From Pseudomonas cerasi (lineage in GTDB: Bacteria; Pseudomonadota; Gammaproteobacteria; Pseudomonadales; Pseudomonadaceae): a stretch of DNA of 64,000 nucleotides. This document shows, piece by piece, positions 1 through 8,600 of this stretch. The translations under genes were made by a program, and so were the position numbers. The notes beneath the pieces are model-generated. The model was not told where the DNA came from, made no database searches, and saw nothing but the letters and a program-made list of their open reading frames with translations. How positions within the stretch are numbered: position 1 is the first letter of the stretch; each line of letters starts with the position of its first letter. The stretch covers positions 5,325,501 through 5,389,500 of the forward strand of contig NZ_LT222319.1 in assembly GCF_900074915.1 (NCBI RefSeq), read 5' to 3'.

Positions 1-86
1 TAGAAGCGATGCGCTCCCAGGAAGCCGAAAATCCACATCAGGTAACCCATGACCTTGCTGTGTGTGTCTGAACGATAGGCGTTCAT
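1..86 (-). CDS. TM2 domain membrane protein (N-terminal fragment)
   Basis: Reading leftward from an ATG at 84-86, the frame starts MNAYRSDTHSKVMGYLMW and continues into IFGFLGAHRFY before leaving the window. This is the start of a TM2 domain: a first membrane helix followed by the conserved GxHRFY turn. TM2 proteins are small two-helix membrane proteins of poorly known role. An AGAGGG ribosome-binding site lies a few bases upstream of the start. Only about 28 residues are visible, so the C-terminus and any fused domain cannot be judged. The family call is firm and the function is unknown. Confidence 0.75.
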   Translation of the reverse strand, partial: MNAYRSDTHSKVMGYLMWIFGFLGAHRF

Positions 87-336
87 TTTTGCCCTCTTTG
101 CGCTGATAGAAAAAAATACATAACAAAATTGTGACTTGGTTTCCCTATTCCGACGTATGGCACATGAGGCGGTTTAATGCCGCCAAGCCCTTGTCGCTAA
201 AGGGATTAGCCCGAAAAAAGAAAGAGTCTGTCGCATAAAACGCAATGATGCCACTGTGATGCGCTCGACAAATGGGGTCAGTTTTTTTGAAAAAGCTGTT
301 ATAAAGTTGCGCGCTGACCACCATGAGCCCTGCCGA
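87..336. other. Divergent intergenic region, TM2 gene / NlpC gene
   Basis: About 250 bases separate the two divergent genes. The stretch near 106-140 is AT-rich (runs of A, then TTGTGACTTGG) and is the likely promoter area. No convincing -35/-10 pair or operator could be assigned. A longer reading frame into the NlpC gene begins with GTG at 256, but the encoded signal peptide begins at 337. Confidence 0.35.
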
Positions 337-1014
337 ATGCGTCCTTTTTTCAAGACATGGCTAACCATTTGCCTATTTATGCCACTGGCCGCCCACGCCA
401 CCAATCGTGAGCAACAACTTCCTGCGAGCTTCACGGGCTACACCGCCAAAAGCCACTCTTCACCGGCACTCGCGACTCGCAATGCACCCAAGGAAGCCAC
501 CACCACCCGAACTCAGTACGGCGCTACCAGCGCCGTCCAGAAGCCGCTTTCACGCAAGAACGCCAAAAAAATCGCGGCCTTGCAGGCTTCTGCCCCTGCC
601 AAGCAAGGCAGCGCCGTTGTAAAACGCGCCTTGCAGGCTGTGGGCACGCCTTATCGCTGGGGCGGCACCACGCCCGGCAAAGGCCTGGACTGCAGCGGAC
701 TGGTCAAATACGCCTACACGGATGTCCGTGAGGTCGACCTGCCACGCACCTCCAATGCCATGGCCCAGGGTCATGGTCAGACGGTGGATCGCAAGGATCT
801 GAAACCCGGTGACCTGCTGTTCTTCAATATCAAGAGCCGCAACATCAACCACGTCGCCATTTACCTGGGCGACAACAAGTTCGTTCATGCGCCGCGCCGT
901 GGCAAGGCCGTAACTGTCGATACGCTGAACAAACCGTATTGGAACAGTCACTACAAGATCGCCAAGCGCGTGCTGCCCAAGCAACCCGGACAGATGCGTG
1001 TGGTTCAGCGCTGA
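337..1014 (+). CDS. Secreted NlpC/P60 family cell-wall hydrolase
   Basis: This is probably an exported peptidoglycan endopeptidase (225 residues) that cuts stem peptides at D-Glu/DAP bonds, as known for the NlpC/P60 family. Starting at the ATG at 337 gives a classic signal peptide, MRPFFKTWLTICLFMPLAAHA, so this start is preferred over the GTG at 256 in the same frame. A linker of about 70 residues rich in Ala, Ser and Lys precedes the catalytic domain (roughly 93-215). The nucleophile is Cys119 in GLDCSGL. The catalytic His is 172 in NHVAIYLG and a further conserved His is 184 in FVHAPR. It is monocistronic, convergent with pilT, and ends 40 bases before a strong palindromic terminator. The exact substrate is not evident. 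Confidence 0.85.
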   Translation: MRPFFKTWLTICLFMPLAAHATNREQQLPASFTGYTAKSHSSPALATRNAPKEATTTRTQYGATSAVQKPLSRKNAKKIAALQASAPAKQGSAVVKRALQAVGTPYRWGGTTPGKGLDCSGLVKYAYTDVREVDLPRTSNAMAQGHGQTVDRKDLKPGDLLFFNIKSRNINHVAIYLGDNKFVHAPRRGKAVTVDTLNKPYWNSHYKIAKRVLPKQPGQMRVVQR

Positions 1015-1051
1015 TCCTGGTGTGAATCCGCGGTCCGCAAGCCGCATCTGA

Positions 1052-1087
1052 AAAAAGGGGTCTTGAACGCGTTCAAGACCCCTTTTT
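1052..1087. terminator. Bidirectional rho-independent terminator
   Basis: A perfect 36-base palindrome (AAAAAGGGGTCTTGAAC, then its complement around a GC centre) ends in a T run on both strands. It lies between the convergent NlpC gene and pilT and can serve both. Confidence 0.9.
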
Positions 1088-1109
1088 CGTTCCTGCAGCC
1101 TCCCTGCGA

Positions 1110-2144
1110 TCAGAAGTTATCCGGCACCTTGGCACGTTCGCGCGCGCTTTCGCGGGTGATCAGCCCCTTCTTCACCAGATCGGCCAGGCACATGTCCAGC
1201 GTCTGCATGCCCATCGAGCCGCCCGTCTGGATCGACGAATACATCTGCGCCACCTTGTCCTCGCGGATCAGGTTACGGATCGCCGGGGTGCCCATCATGA
1301 TTTCGTGCGCCGCCACGCGTCCGCCGCCGACCTTCTTGAGCAACGCCTGCGAAACCACGGCGTGCAGCGATTCGGAGAGCATCGAGCGAATCATCGATTT
1401 TTCCTGAGCCGGAAACACATCGACGATCCGGTCGATGGTCTTGGCTGCTGATGTGGTGTGCAGCGTGCCGAATACCAGGTGGCCGGTTTCAGCTGCGGTC
1501 AGCGCCAGGCGTATGGTCTCCAGGTCACGCATCTCCCCGACCAGAATCACGTCCGGGTCTTCACGCAACGCCGAGCGCAGCGCCTCCGAGAAGCCCAGTG
1601 TGTCGCGGTGCACCTCGCGCTGGTTGACCAGGCACTTCTTCGACTCGTGGACGAATTCGATCGGGTCCTCGATGGTCAGAATGTGGTGATGCTTGTTGTT
1701 ATTCAGGTAGTCGATCATCGCCGCCAGGGTGGTCGACTTGCCTGAGCCGGTCGGACCGGTGACCAGAATCAGGCCACGCGCCACGTCGGTAATCTTCCGA
1801 AACACACTGCCCATGCCCAAGTCTTCCATGCTCAGGATTTTCGAAGGGATGGTCCGGAAGACCGCGCCAGCACCGCGGTTCTGGTTGAAAGCGTTGACCC
1901 GAAACCGCGCCACGCCCGACACTTCGAAGGAAAAGTCGGTTTCCAGCCGTTCTTCGAAGTCCTGCCGTTGCTTGTCGTTCATGATGTCGTAGATCAGCGC
2001 CTTGACCTCCTTCGCGTCCAGCGGAGGCAGGTTGATACGCCGTACATCGCCGTCGACGCGGATCATCGGCGGCAGACCTGCAGAGAGGTGCAAATCCGAC
2101 GCGCCCTGTTTGGCACTGAAGGCCAGCAGCTCGGTAATATCCAT
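1110..2144 (-). CDS. pilT: Type IV pilus retraction ATPase PilT
   Basis: PilT is the hexameric cytoplasmic ATPase that depolymerises type IV pili and drives twitching motility. The start at 2144 gives MDITELLAFSAKQ, the canonical PilT N-terminus, preceded by GAGGAG. An in-frame TTG 12 bases upstream is rejected. The length is 344 residues, normal for the family. An N-terminal PAS-like domain (1-100) precedes the RecA-like ATPase. Visible motifs are Walker A GPTGSGKST (130-138), Walker B around DPDVILVGEMRD, the His box GHLVFGTLHTT, and the C-terminal AIRNLIRE motif specific to PilT. It is divergent from yggS. The paralogue pilU, which follows pilT in P. aeruginosa, is not downstream here. Confidence 0.97.
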   Translation of the reverse strand: MDITELLAFSAKQGASDLHLSAGLPPMIRVDGDVRRINLPPLDAKEVKALIYDIMNDKQRQDFEERLETDFSFEVSGVARFRVNAFNQNRGAGAVFRTIPSKILSMEDLGMGSVFRKITDVARGLILVTGPTGSGKSTTLAAMIDYLNNNKHHHILTIEDPIEFVHESKKCLVNQREVHRDTLGFSEALRSALREDPDVILVGEMRDLETIRLALTAAETGHLVFGTLHTTSAAKTIDRIVDVFPAQEKSMIRSMLSESLHAVVSQALLKKVGGGRVAAHEIMMGTPAIRNLIREDKVAQMYSSIQTGGSMGMQTLDMCLADLVKKGLITRESARERAKVPDNF

Positions 2145-2199
2145 ACAGCTCCTCAATCACATAGAATGCCGCAGACTTTAGCCCTGCTGGCGCAAATCA

Positions 2200-2886
2200 A
2201 TGTCCACGATAGCAGCGAACATTTCAACGCTCGAACAGCGAATTCGCGACGCAGCGCTTGCTGCTGAGCGCGATCCAGCGTCCGTCGGCCTGCTGGCGGT
2301 GAGTAAAACCAAGCCCGCCAGTGACCTGCGTGAAGCTTACACCGCAGGTTTGCGCGATTTTGGCGAAAATTATTTACAGGAAGCACTGGGCAAACAGCTC
2401 GAACTGAGCGACCTGCCCTTGTGCTGGCACTTTATTGGCCCCATTCAATCGAACAAGACGCGAGCTATCGCCGAGAACTTCGACTGGGTACATTCCGTGG
2501 ACCGCCTGAAAATCGCTCAACGCCTGTCCGAGCAACGCCCCGAAGCGCTTGAACCGCTGAACATCTGCATTCAGGTGAACGTCAGTGGCGAAGCCAGCAA
2601 ATCGGGCTGTACGCCTCAGGACCTGCCTGCGCTGGCCGCAGCCATCAGCGCCCTGCCGCGACTCAGGTTGCGCGGCCTGATGGCCATCCCCGAGCCTACA
2701 GACGATCCTGCGGCGCAGAACGCATCCTTCGCCGCAGTGCGCACGCTGCAGGAGCAATTGCACCTGCCGCTCGACACACTTTCCATGGGCATGAGCCACG
2801 ACCTGGAAGCCGCCGTTGCACAAGGCGCGACCTGGGTGCGCATCGGCACCGCTCTTTTTGGCGCCCGCGACTATGGCCAGCCATAA
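2200..2886 (+). CDS. yggS: PLP homeostasis protein, YggS family
   Basis: This is a pyridoxal-phosphate-binding protein (228 residues, alanine-racemase-like TIM barrel) that buffers free PLP and affects amino-acid and keto-acid balance. It is not known to be a racemase. The PLP lysine lies in LLAVSKTKPASDL near residue 36. The C-terminal phosphate-binding segment reads WVRIGTALFGARDY. The ATG at 2200 begins STIAANISTLEQRI, a normal family N-terminus. It is the first gene of yggS-proC-yggT and is divergent from pilT with a short shared upstream region. The 21-base gap to proC and the conserved order in Pseudomonas support co-transcription. Confidence 0.95.
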   Translation: MSTIAANISTLEQRIRDAALAAERDPASVGLLAVSKTKPASDLREAYTAGLRDFGENYLQEALGKQLELSDLPLCWHFIGPIQSNKTRAIAENFDWVHSVDRLKIAQRLSEQRPEALEPLNICIQVNVSGEASKSGCTPQDLPALAAAISALPRLRLRGLMAIPEPTDDPAAQNASFAAVRTLQEQLHLPLDTLSMGMSHDLEAAVAQGATWVRIGTALFGARDYGQP

Positions 2887-2907
2887 CCTCTTCACAAGGA
2901 CCCCTTC

Positions 2908-3726
2908 ATGAGCAAGACCCGTATTGCCTTCGTTGGTGCCGGAAACATGGCCGCCAGCCTGATCGGCGGCCTGCGCGCCCAGGGCGTGGAGGCGGCACTG
3001 ATCAGTGCCAGTGCGCCGGGTGCCGAAACCCGCGAGCGCATCGCCAACGATCACGGCATCCAGGTATTCGCCGACAACGCCGACGCGATCAATGGCGCCG
3101 ACGTGGTGGTACTGGCGGTCAAGCCGCAGATGATGAAAAACGTCTGCCAGGCCTTGAAGCCCAGTCTCGAACCTCACCAGCTGATTGTTTCGGTCGCGGC
3201 CGGCATCACCTGCGCCAGCCTGACGCAATGGCTGGGCGAGCAGCCGGTGGTGCGCTGCATGCCCAATACGCCCTCACTGCTGCGTCAGGGTGCCAGCGGG
3301 TTGTACGCGACCGACAACGTCACGCCAGAGCAGCGTGAGCAGGCCGAGGCGTTGCTGGCCGCAGTCGGCATCGCGGTCTGGGTCGAGCAGGAAAAACACA
3401 TGGACGCTGTCACGGTAGTGTCCGGCAGTGGCCCGGCGTATTTCTTTCTGATGATGGAAGCGATGACCGCGGCAGGCGTGAAACTGGGTCTGCCAGAGGA
3501 CATCGCTAAAAAGCTGACCCTGCAGACAGCACTGGGCTCGGCCTTGATCGCGACTGGCAGTGATTCGGGCGCTGGCGAACTGCGTCGTCGCGTTACATCG
3601 CCGGGCGGGACCACCGAGGCGGCCATCAAGGCATTTCAGGCGGGCGGGTTCGAGGCACTGGTGGAAACGGCACTGACCGCCGCAGACCATCGTGCAGCCG
3701 AGCTGGCTGAACAACTGGGCAAATAA
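2908..3726 (+). CDS. proC: Pyrroline-5-carboxylate reductase
   Basis: ProC reduces 1-pyrroline-5-carboxylate to L-proline with NAD(P)H, the last step of proline synthesis. The 272-residue length fits the family. The N-terminal Rossmann motif is FVGAGNMAASLIGGL (about 7-21). The helical dimerisation domain carries the signature VTVVSGSGPAYFF and the C-terminal SPGGTTEAAIKAF. A ribosome-binding site (AAGGA) precedes the ATG at 2908. It sits between yggS and yggT, and pairing with a PLP-homeostasis gene is a widespread conserved arrangement. Confidence 0.97.
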   Translation: MSKTRIAFVGAGNMAASLIGGLRAQGVEAALISASAPGAETRERIANDHGIQVFADNADAINGADVVVLAVKPQMMKNVCQALKPSLEPHQLIVSVAAGITCASLTQWLGEQPVVRCMPNTPSLLRQGASGLYATDNVTPEQREQAEALLAAVGIAVWVEQEKHMDAVTVVSGSGPAYFFLMMEAMTAAGVKLGLPEDIAKKLTLQTALGSALIATGSDSGAGELRRRVTSPGGTTEAAIKAFQAGGFEALVETALTAADHRAAELAEQLGK

Positions 3727-3751
3727 TTTTCGGGTTTTCTGGAGCAGATCG

Positions 3752-4342
3752 ATGATCGGATTGAACACCGCTGCAATTTACGTCATGCAGACGCTTGGCA
3801 GTCTTTACCTGCTGATCGTGCTGTTGCGCTTTGTCCTGCAACTGGTACGAGCCAACTTCTACAACCCGCTGTGCCAGTTCATCGTGCGCGCCACCCAGCC
3901 GCTGCTCAAGCCACTGCGACGCATCATCCCCAGCCTGTTCGGGCTGGACATGTCGTCGCTGGTGCTGGCGATCATCGTGCAGATGATCCTGATGGCCCTG
4001 ACCCTGCTGCTGATGTTCGGCACCACGGGCGACCCGCTGCACCTGCTGCTGTGGTCGATCATCGGCGTGACCGCGCTGTTCCTGAAGATCTTCTTCTTTG
4101 CCCTGATCATCAGCGTGATTCTGTCGTGGGTCGCACCGGGCAGCCACAACCCTGGCGCGGAACTGGTCAACCAGATCTGCGAACCGGCACTGGCACCGTT
4201 CCGCAGGATCGTCCCGAACCTGGGCGGCCTGGACATCTCGCCGATCCTCGCATTCCTGGTGCTCAAGCTGCTGGACATGCTGGTCATCAACAACCTCGCC
4301 GCCATGAGCGACATGCCGGATGTGCTGCGGCTGTTGATGTAA
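3752..4342 (+). CDS. yggT: YggT family integral membrane protein
   Basis: This 196-residue membrane protein contains two tandem YggT repeats, each with hydrophobic helices followed by a LxPLRRIxPxxxGLDxS-type motif. The first reads QPLLKPLRRIIPSLFGLDMSS and the second APFRRIVPNLGGLDISP. In other organisms YggT proteins are linked to osmotic shock tolerance and, as CCB3 and YlmG relatives, to membrane organisation, but the biochemical role is not settled. The ATG at 3752 follows CTGGAGCAGATCG. A longer in-frame start at 3692 would overlap the end of proC and is rejected. It is the last gene of the yggS-proC-yggT unit. Confidence 0.92.
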   Translation: MIGLNTAAIYVMQTLGSLYLLIVLLRFVLQLVRANFYNPLCQFIVRATQPLLKPLRRIIPSLFGLDMSSLVLAIIVQMILMALTLLLMFGTTGDPLHLLLWSIIGVTALFLKIFFFALIISVILSWVAPGSHNPGAELVNQICEPALAPFRRIVPNLGGLDISPILAFLVLKLLDMLVINNLAAMSDMPDVLRLLM

Positions 4343-4350
4343 GCCACCTT

Positions 4351-4535
4351 GTTCCCGCGCTAGAGGTTCCCGCGCTGGAGCGTGACGTTCGAAAGAACGC
4401 CTATCGTGCCCATGCTCCGCGTGGGCATGCCGTTCTGGACGCTCCGCGTCCTATCCGGAGCATGCGGCACGGCGCAGATCTGTGACGCGGAGCGTCACCC
4501 TAGGCATTCCCGCGCTGGAGCGTGAGGAACGATCA
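4351..4535. repeat. GACGC/GCGTC palindromic intergenic repeat cluster
   Basis: The 297 bases between yggT and metX are largely a mosaic of short palindromes: CGCGCTGGAGCGTGA, CCCATGCTCCGCGTGGGCATG, GGACGCTCCGCGTCC and GTGACGCGGAGCGTCAC. The same modules recur near 18150, 23690, 53060 and 53335, so this is a dispersed repeat family rather than a gene. The last 100 bases before metX (ATCGTGCCGTTGATTTACG onward) are repeat-free and probably hold the metX promoter. Confidence 0.7.
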
Positions 4536-4639
4536 CCTCGTAACTATCGTGCCGTTGATTTACGTCTCACAATATCCCTTATTGCCGCTGCACCCCGCGG
4601 TCTTTAGACTTACGCCTCATTTATGCGAGAGCAGGGTCG

Positions 4640-5779
4640 ATGCCCACGGTATTCCCTCACGATTCTGTCGGACTGGTCACACCGCAAACGGCGCATTTCA
4701 GCGAGCCTCTGGCGCTGGCCTGTGGTCGTTCGTTGCCAGCCTATGACCTGATTTACGAAACCTACGGTCAACTCAACGCCGCACGCAGCAATGCCGTGCT
4801 GATCTGTCATGCGCTGTCCGGGCACCACCATGCCGCAGGCTTCCACAGTGCCGATGACCGCAAACCCGGTTGGTGGGACAGCTGTATCGGTCCCGGCAAG
4901 CCTATCGACACCAACAAGTTCTTCGTCGTCAGCCTTAACAATCTGGGCGGCTGCAATGGCTCCACCGGGCCGAGCAGCATTGACCCGGACACCGGCAAGC
5001 CGTTCGGTGCCAATTTCCCGGTGGTGACCGTGGAAGACTGGGTCAACAGCCAGGCTCGACTGGCCGATTTGCTCGGTATCGACACCTGGGCTGCGGTGAT
5101 TGGCGGCAGCCTGGGCGGCATGCAGGCGCTGCAATGGACCATCAGCTACCCGGATCGCGTGCGCCATTGCCTGGCGATCGCCTCTGCCCCCAAGCTGTCG
5201 GCACAGAACATCGCGTTCAACGAGGTGGCGCGTCAGGCTATTCTCACCGACCCCGAATTCCACGGTGGTTCGTTCCAGGAACGCGGAGTGATTCCCAAAC
5301 GCGGCCTGATGCTGGCGCGGATGGTCGGGCACATCACCTACCTGTCGGATGACTCGATGGGCGAGAAATTCGGCCGTGGCCTGAAGAGCGAAAAACTCAA
5401 CTACGATTTCCACAGCGTCGAGTTCCAGGTCGAAAGCTATCTGCGCTATCAGGGTGAGGAGTTTTCCGGGCGTTTCGACGCCAATACCTACCTGTTGATG
5501 ACGAAGGCACTGGATTACTTCGATCCTGCGGCGAACTTCAACGACGACTTGGCCAAGACATTCGCCAACGCCACCGCCAAATTCTGCGTGATGTCGTTCA
5601 CCACCGACTGGCGCTTCTCGCCAGCCCGCTCGCGAGAGCTTGTGGACGCGCTGATGGCCGCGCGCAAGGACGTCTGTTACCTGGAAATCGACGCGCCGCA
5701 GGGCCACGACGCCTTTCTGATCCCGATTCCGCGCTACTTGCAGGCTTTCGGTAATTACATGAACCGAATTTCGTTGTGA
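4640..5779 (+). CDS. metX: Homoserine O-acyltransferase MetX (probably succinyl-specific)
   Basis: MetX acylates L-homoserine, the first committed step of methionine synthesis. It is a 379-residue alpha/beta hydrolase. The nucleophile Ser lies in GGSLGGMQALQW. The acid Asp is in SFTTDWRFSP and the catalytic His in PQGHDAFL. Oxyanion and active-site segments SGHHHAAG and NLGGCNGSTGPSS are present. Pseudomonas MetX enzymes characterised so far mainly use succinyl-CoA (MetXS), and I infer the same here, but specificity cannot be read directly. MetW follows after 7 bases and the pair is normally required together. The start at 4640 begins PTVFPHDSVGLV, the standard Pseudomonas N-terminus. Confidence 0.95.
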   Translation: MPTVFPHDSVGLVTPQTAHFSEPLALACGRSLPAYDLIYETYGQLNAARSNAVLICHALSGHHHAAGFHSADDRKPGWWDSCIGPGKPIDTNKFFVVSLNNLGGCNGSTGPSSIDPDTGKPFGANFPVVTVEDWVNSQARLADLLGIDTWAAVIGGSLGGMQALQWTISYPDRVRHCLAIASAPKLSAQNIAFNEVARQAILTDPEFHGGSFQERGVIPKRGLMLARMVGHITYLSDDSMGEKFGRGLKSEKLNYDFHSVEFQVESYLRYQGEEFSGRFDANTYLLMTKALDYFDPAANFNDDLAKTFANATAKFCVMSFTTDWRFSPARSRELVDALMAARKDVCYLEIDAPQGHDAFLIPIPRYLQAFGNYMNRISL

Positions 5780-5786
5780 GGACGCC

Positions 5787-6407
5787 ATGAGAGCTGATCT
5801 GGAAATCATTCAGGAATGGATTCCCGCGGGCAGCCGCGTGCTCGACCTGGGCTGCGGTGACGGCGAATTGCTGACCTGGCTGCGTGACCACAAGCAGGTC
5901 ACCGGCTACGGGCTGGAAAACGACGCCGCCAACATTGCCGAGTGTGTCGCCAAGGGCATCAACGTCATCGAGCAGGACCTCGACAAGGGGCTGGGCAACT
6001 TTGCCAGCAACAGCTTTGACGTCGTGGTCATGACCCAGGCCCTGCAAGCGGTGCATTACCCGGACCGAATCCTCGACGAGATGCTGCGCGTCGGTCGTCA
6101 GTGCATCATCACCTTCCCGAACTTCGGTCACTGGCGCTGCCGCTGGTATCTGGCGAGCAAGGGCCGCATGCCGGTGTCCGAATTCCTGCCGTATACCTGG
6201 TACAACACGCCGAACATTCACTTCTGCACCTTCGGCGACTTCGAAGAGCTGTGCCGCGAGCGCGATGCGCAGGTGCTCGACAGGCTGGCGGTCGATCAGC
6301 AGCACCGTCATGGCTGGGCCAGTAAACTCTGGCCCAATCTGCTCGGCGAGATCGGCATCTACCGCGTCACCAGCCCTGGGCTGACGGACCACAGGATTGC
6401 CGTTTAA
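5787..6407 (+). CDS. metW: MetW, MetX partner protein with methyltransferase fold
   Basis: MetW is a small class I SAM-methyltransferase-like protein (206 residues) encoded with metX in many proteobacteria and needed for full MetX activity. Motif I reads VLDLGCGDGELLTWL (about 15-29) and a motif-II-like segment VVVMTQALQAV follows. It begins 7 bases after metX with a GAGG site, indicating co-transcription. No methyl acceptor is established for the family. In P. aeruginosa a DUF4426 gene lies between metW and rdgB, whereas here only 33 bases separate them. Confidence 0.95.
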   Translation: MRADLEIIQEWIPAGSRVLDLGCGDGELLTWLRDHKQVTGYGLENDAANIAECVAKGINVIEQDLDKGLGNFASNSFDVVVMTQALQAVHYPDRILDEMLRVGRQCIITFPNFGHWRCRWYLASKGRMPVSEFLPYTWYNTPNIHFCTFGDFEELCRERDAQVLDRLAVDQQHRHGWASKLWPNLLGEIGIYRVTSPGLTDHRIAV

Positions 6408-6440
6408 CCGACCGTTCCCAAGCACCACGACAGGCCAACC

Positions 6441-7034
6441 ATGAACCTCACACAACTCGTACTGGCCAGCCACAATGGCGGCAAACTCAAGGAACTCCAA
6501 GCCATGCTCGGCGGCAGTGTAACGCTGCGCTCGGTCAGCGAGTTCAGTCTGGTGGAGCCGGAAGAAACCGGCCTGTCATTCGTCGAGAATGCAATCCTCA
6601 AGGCACGCAACGCCGCGCGTCTGTCCGGCCTGCCTGCGCTGGCCGACGACTCGGGGCTGGCGGTGGACTTTCTCGGCGGTGCGCCGGGTATCTATTCCGC
6701 ACGCTACGCCGATGGCCAGGGCGATGCCGCCAACAACGCCAAGCTGCTGGAAGCGCTCAAAGACGTGCCGGACGACCAGCGTGGTGCACAGTTCGTCTGC
6801 GTATTGGCGCTGGTACGCCACGCCGACGATCCATTGCCGATCCTCTGTGAAGGGCTGTGGCACGGGCGCATCCTGCACGCCGCCAGCGGTGAACACGGCT
6901 TCGGCTATGACCCGCTGTTCTGGGTGCCGGAGCGCAACTGCTCGAGTGCCGAACTGGGCCCGACCGAGAAGAACCAGCTCAGCCACCGCGCCCGCGCGAT
7001 GGTCCTGTTGCGGCAACGCCTGGGTCTGCAATGA
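6441..7034 (+). CDS. rdgB: XTP/dITP pyrophosphatase RdgB
   Basis: RdgB hydrolyses non-canonical purine triphosphates (dITP, XTP) to monophosphates and keeps deaminated bases out of DNA and RNA. It has 197 residues, normal for Ham1/RdgB. Visible motifs are LASHNGGKLKELQ at the N-terminus (substrate loop), DDSGLAVDFLGGAPG (general base and metal site), and GFGYDPLFWVPE near the C-terminus. It follows metW and overlaps hemW by four bases (ATGA), so the two are translationally coupled. Confidence 0.96.
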   Translation: MNLTQLVLASHNGGKLKELQAMLGGSVTLRSVSEFSLVEPEETGLSFVENAILKARNAARLSGLPALADDSGLAVDFLGGAPGIYSARYADGQGDAANNAKLLEALKDVPDDQRGAQFVCVLALVRHADDPLPILCEGLWHGRILHAASGEHGFGYDPLFWVPERNCSSAELGPTEKNQLSHRARAMVLLRQRLGLQ

Positions 7035-8245
7035 CCCACGATTCGCCTGCGCAGCCGCTGTTTCTCGGCGAGAGCGGCTTCTCGTCAGAGAGCCCGCGCC
7101 CTGCACTGCCGCACCTGCCGCCGTTGTCGCTGTACATCCATATTCCGTGGTGCGTGCGCAAATGCCCGTACTGCGACTTCAACTCGCACACTGCCAGCCC
7201 GGTGCTGCCGGAACAGGAATACGTCGACGCCCTGCTCGCCGACCTGGACCTGGACCTGCCGCACGTCTACGGCCGCGAGCTGCAATCGATCTTCTTTGGT
7301 GGCGGTACGCCGAGCCTGTTCAGCGCCGATGCGTTGGGGCGCCTGCTGCAAGGCGTCGAACAGCGCATCCGCTTTGCCAGCGATATCGAGATCACGCTGG
7401 AAGCCAACCCGGGCACCTTCGAGCAGGTCAAGTTCAGCGCCTATCGCGGCCTGGGCATCAATCGACTGTCGATCGGCATTCAGAGCTTTCAGGAATCCAA
7501 ACTAAAGGCGCTGGGCCGCATTCACAACGGCGACGAAGCAATTCGTGCCGCCGATATGGCGCGTCAGGCCGGTTTCGACAACTTCAACCTGGACCTGATG
7601 CACGGCCTGCCGGATCAGTCCCAGGACGAGGCTCTGGCCGATCTGCGCCAGGCCATTGCCCTCGCGCCGACCCACCTGTCCTGGTATCAACTGACCCTGG
7701 AGCCCAACACGGTGTTCTGGAATCAGCCACCGGTGCTGCCCGAAGACGACATTCTTTGGGACATTCAGGAAACCGGACAGCAGTTGCTGGCCACTCATGG
7801 CTACGCGCAATACGAAGTGTCGGCTTATGCACAGCCCGGAAAACCGGCGCGGCATAACCTCAACTATTGGGCGTTCGGTGATTTCATCGGCATCGGCGCA
7901 GGCGCACACGGCAAGCTGAGCCACCCGGACGGGCGCATCATGCGCACCTGGAAAACCCGGCTGCCCAAGGATTACCTGAACCCGGACAAGCCGTTTCAGG
8001 CCGGTTCCAAGCTGTTGCCGCTGGATGAATTGCCGTTCGAATTCCTGATGAACGCACTGCGACTGACAAATGGTGTGGACGCTGCGTTATTTCGCGAAAG
8101 AACCGGTCTAAGCCTCGATTCGCTGGCCGAGGCGCGTCGACAGGCTGAACAAAAGGGGTTGCTGCACCAGGACCCGACACGCCTGATCGCCACGCCACAA
8201 GGCCAGCTGTTCCTCAACGACCTGCTGCAATACTTTCTGATCTAA
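7031..8245 (+). CDS. hemW: Radical SAM heme chaperone HemW
   Basis: HemW is a radical-SAM protein related to oxygen-independent coproporphyrinogen oxidase but acting as a heme chaperone. It has 404 residues. The cluster-binding motif CxxxCxxC appears as CVRKCPYC, preceded by LYIHIPWC as in the family, and a GGGTPS motif follows. HemW proteins lack the additional upstream Cys of true HemN, which fits here. The start overlaps the rdgB stop. The N-terminal extension THDSPAQPLFLGESG is variable within the family. A DUF3392 gene follows after 9 bases. Confidence 0.93.
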   Translation: MTHDSPAQPLFLGESGFSSESPRPALPHLPPLSLYIHIPWCVRKCPYCDFNSHTASPVLPEQEYVDALLADLDLDLPHVYGRELQSIFFGGGTPSLFSADALGRLLQGVEQRIRFASDIEITLEANPGTFEQVKFSAYRGLGINRLSIGIQSFQESKLKALGRIHNGDEAIRAADMARQAGFDNFNLDLMHGLPDQSQDEALADLRQAIALAPTHLSWYQLTLEPNTVFWNQPPVLPEDDILWDIQETGQQLLATHGYAQYEVSAYAQPGKPARHNLNYWAFGDFIGIGAGAHGKLSHPDGRIMRTWKTRLPKDYLNPDKPFQAGSKLLPLDELPFEFLMNALRLTNGVDAALFRERTGLSLDSLAEARRQAEQKGLLHQDPTRLIATPQGQLFLNDLLQYFLI

Positions 8246-8254
8246 GGACCCTGC

Positions 8255-8578
8255 ATGGATTTCGTACTCGATTTGCTCGCCACCGTCTCGCGCTGGAGCC
8301 GCAGCAATCTCTCGGAAATCGCGCTCGCGCTGGTGGGCTGTCTGCTGGTGCTGTTTGGCTCGGACATCAAAGGCTGGCTGGAACAGCGAATCAGCGGCAT
8401 CACAGGTGCTCTGCGCATCCCGCTCATCGCCCTGCTGTGCGCCGTGGGCAGCGGCGCGGCGCTGATCTATGCCACGCCTTGGGTAGTGCGCGGCCTCAGC
8501 CAGTTCAACAACTACAGCCTGGCGCCGGTGCTGTTGGTGGTGCTGGTGCTGATCGGGGTAATTGCGGACCGCAAGTAA
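8255..8578 (+). CDS. DUF3392 family small membrane protein
   Basis: This 107-residue protein has three predicted membrane helices (about 20-37, 52-72 and 82-103) and ends DRK. It matches the DUF3392 family found next to hemW in Pseudomonas. No function is known. It lies 9 bases after hemW in the same direction and is followed by a strong terminator, so it is the last gene of the metX-metW-rdgB-hemW run. Confidence 0.85.
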   Translation: MDFVLDLLATVSRWSRSNLSEIALALVGCLLVLFGSDIKGWLEQRISGITGALRIPLIALLCAVGSGAALIYATPWVVRGLSQFNNYSLAPVLLVVLVLIGVIADRK

Positions 8579-8600
8579 GCGCTGCTTTTTCAAACGCAGC

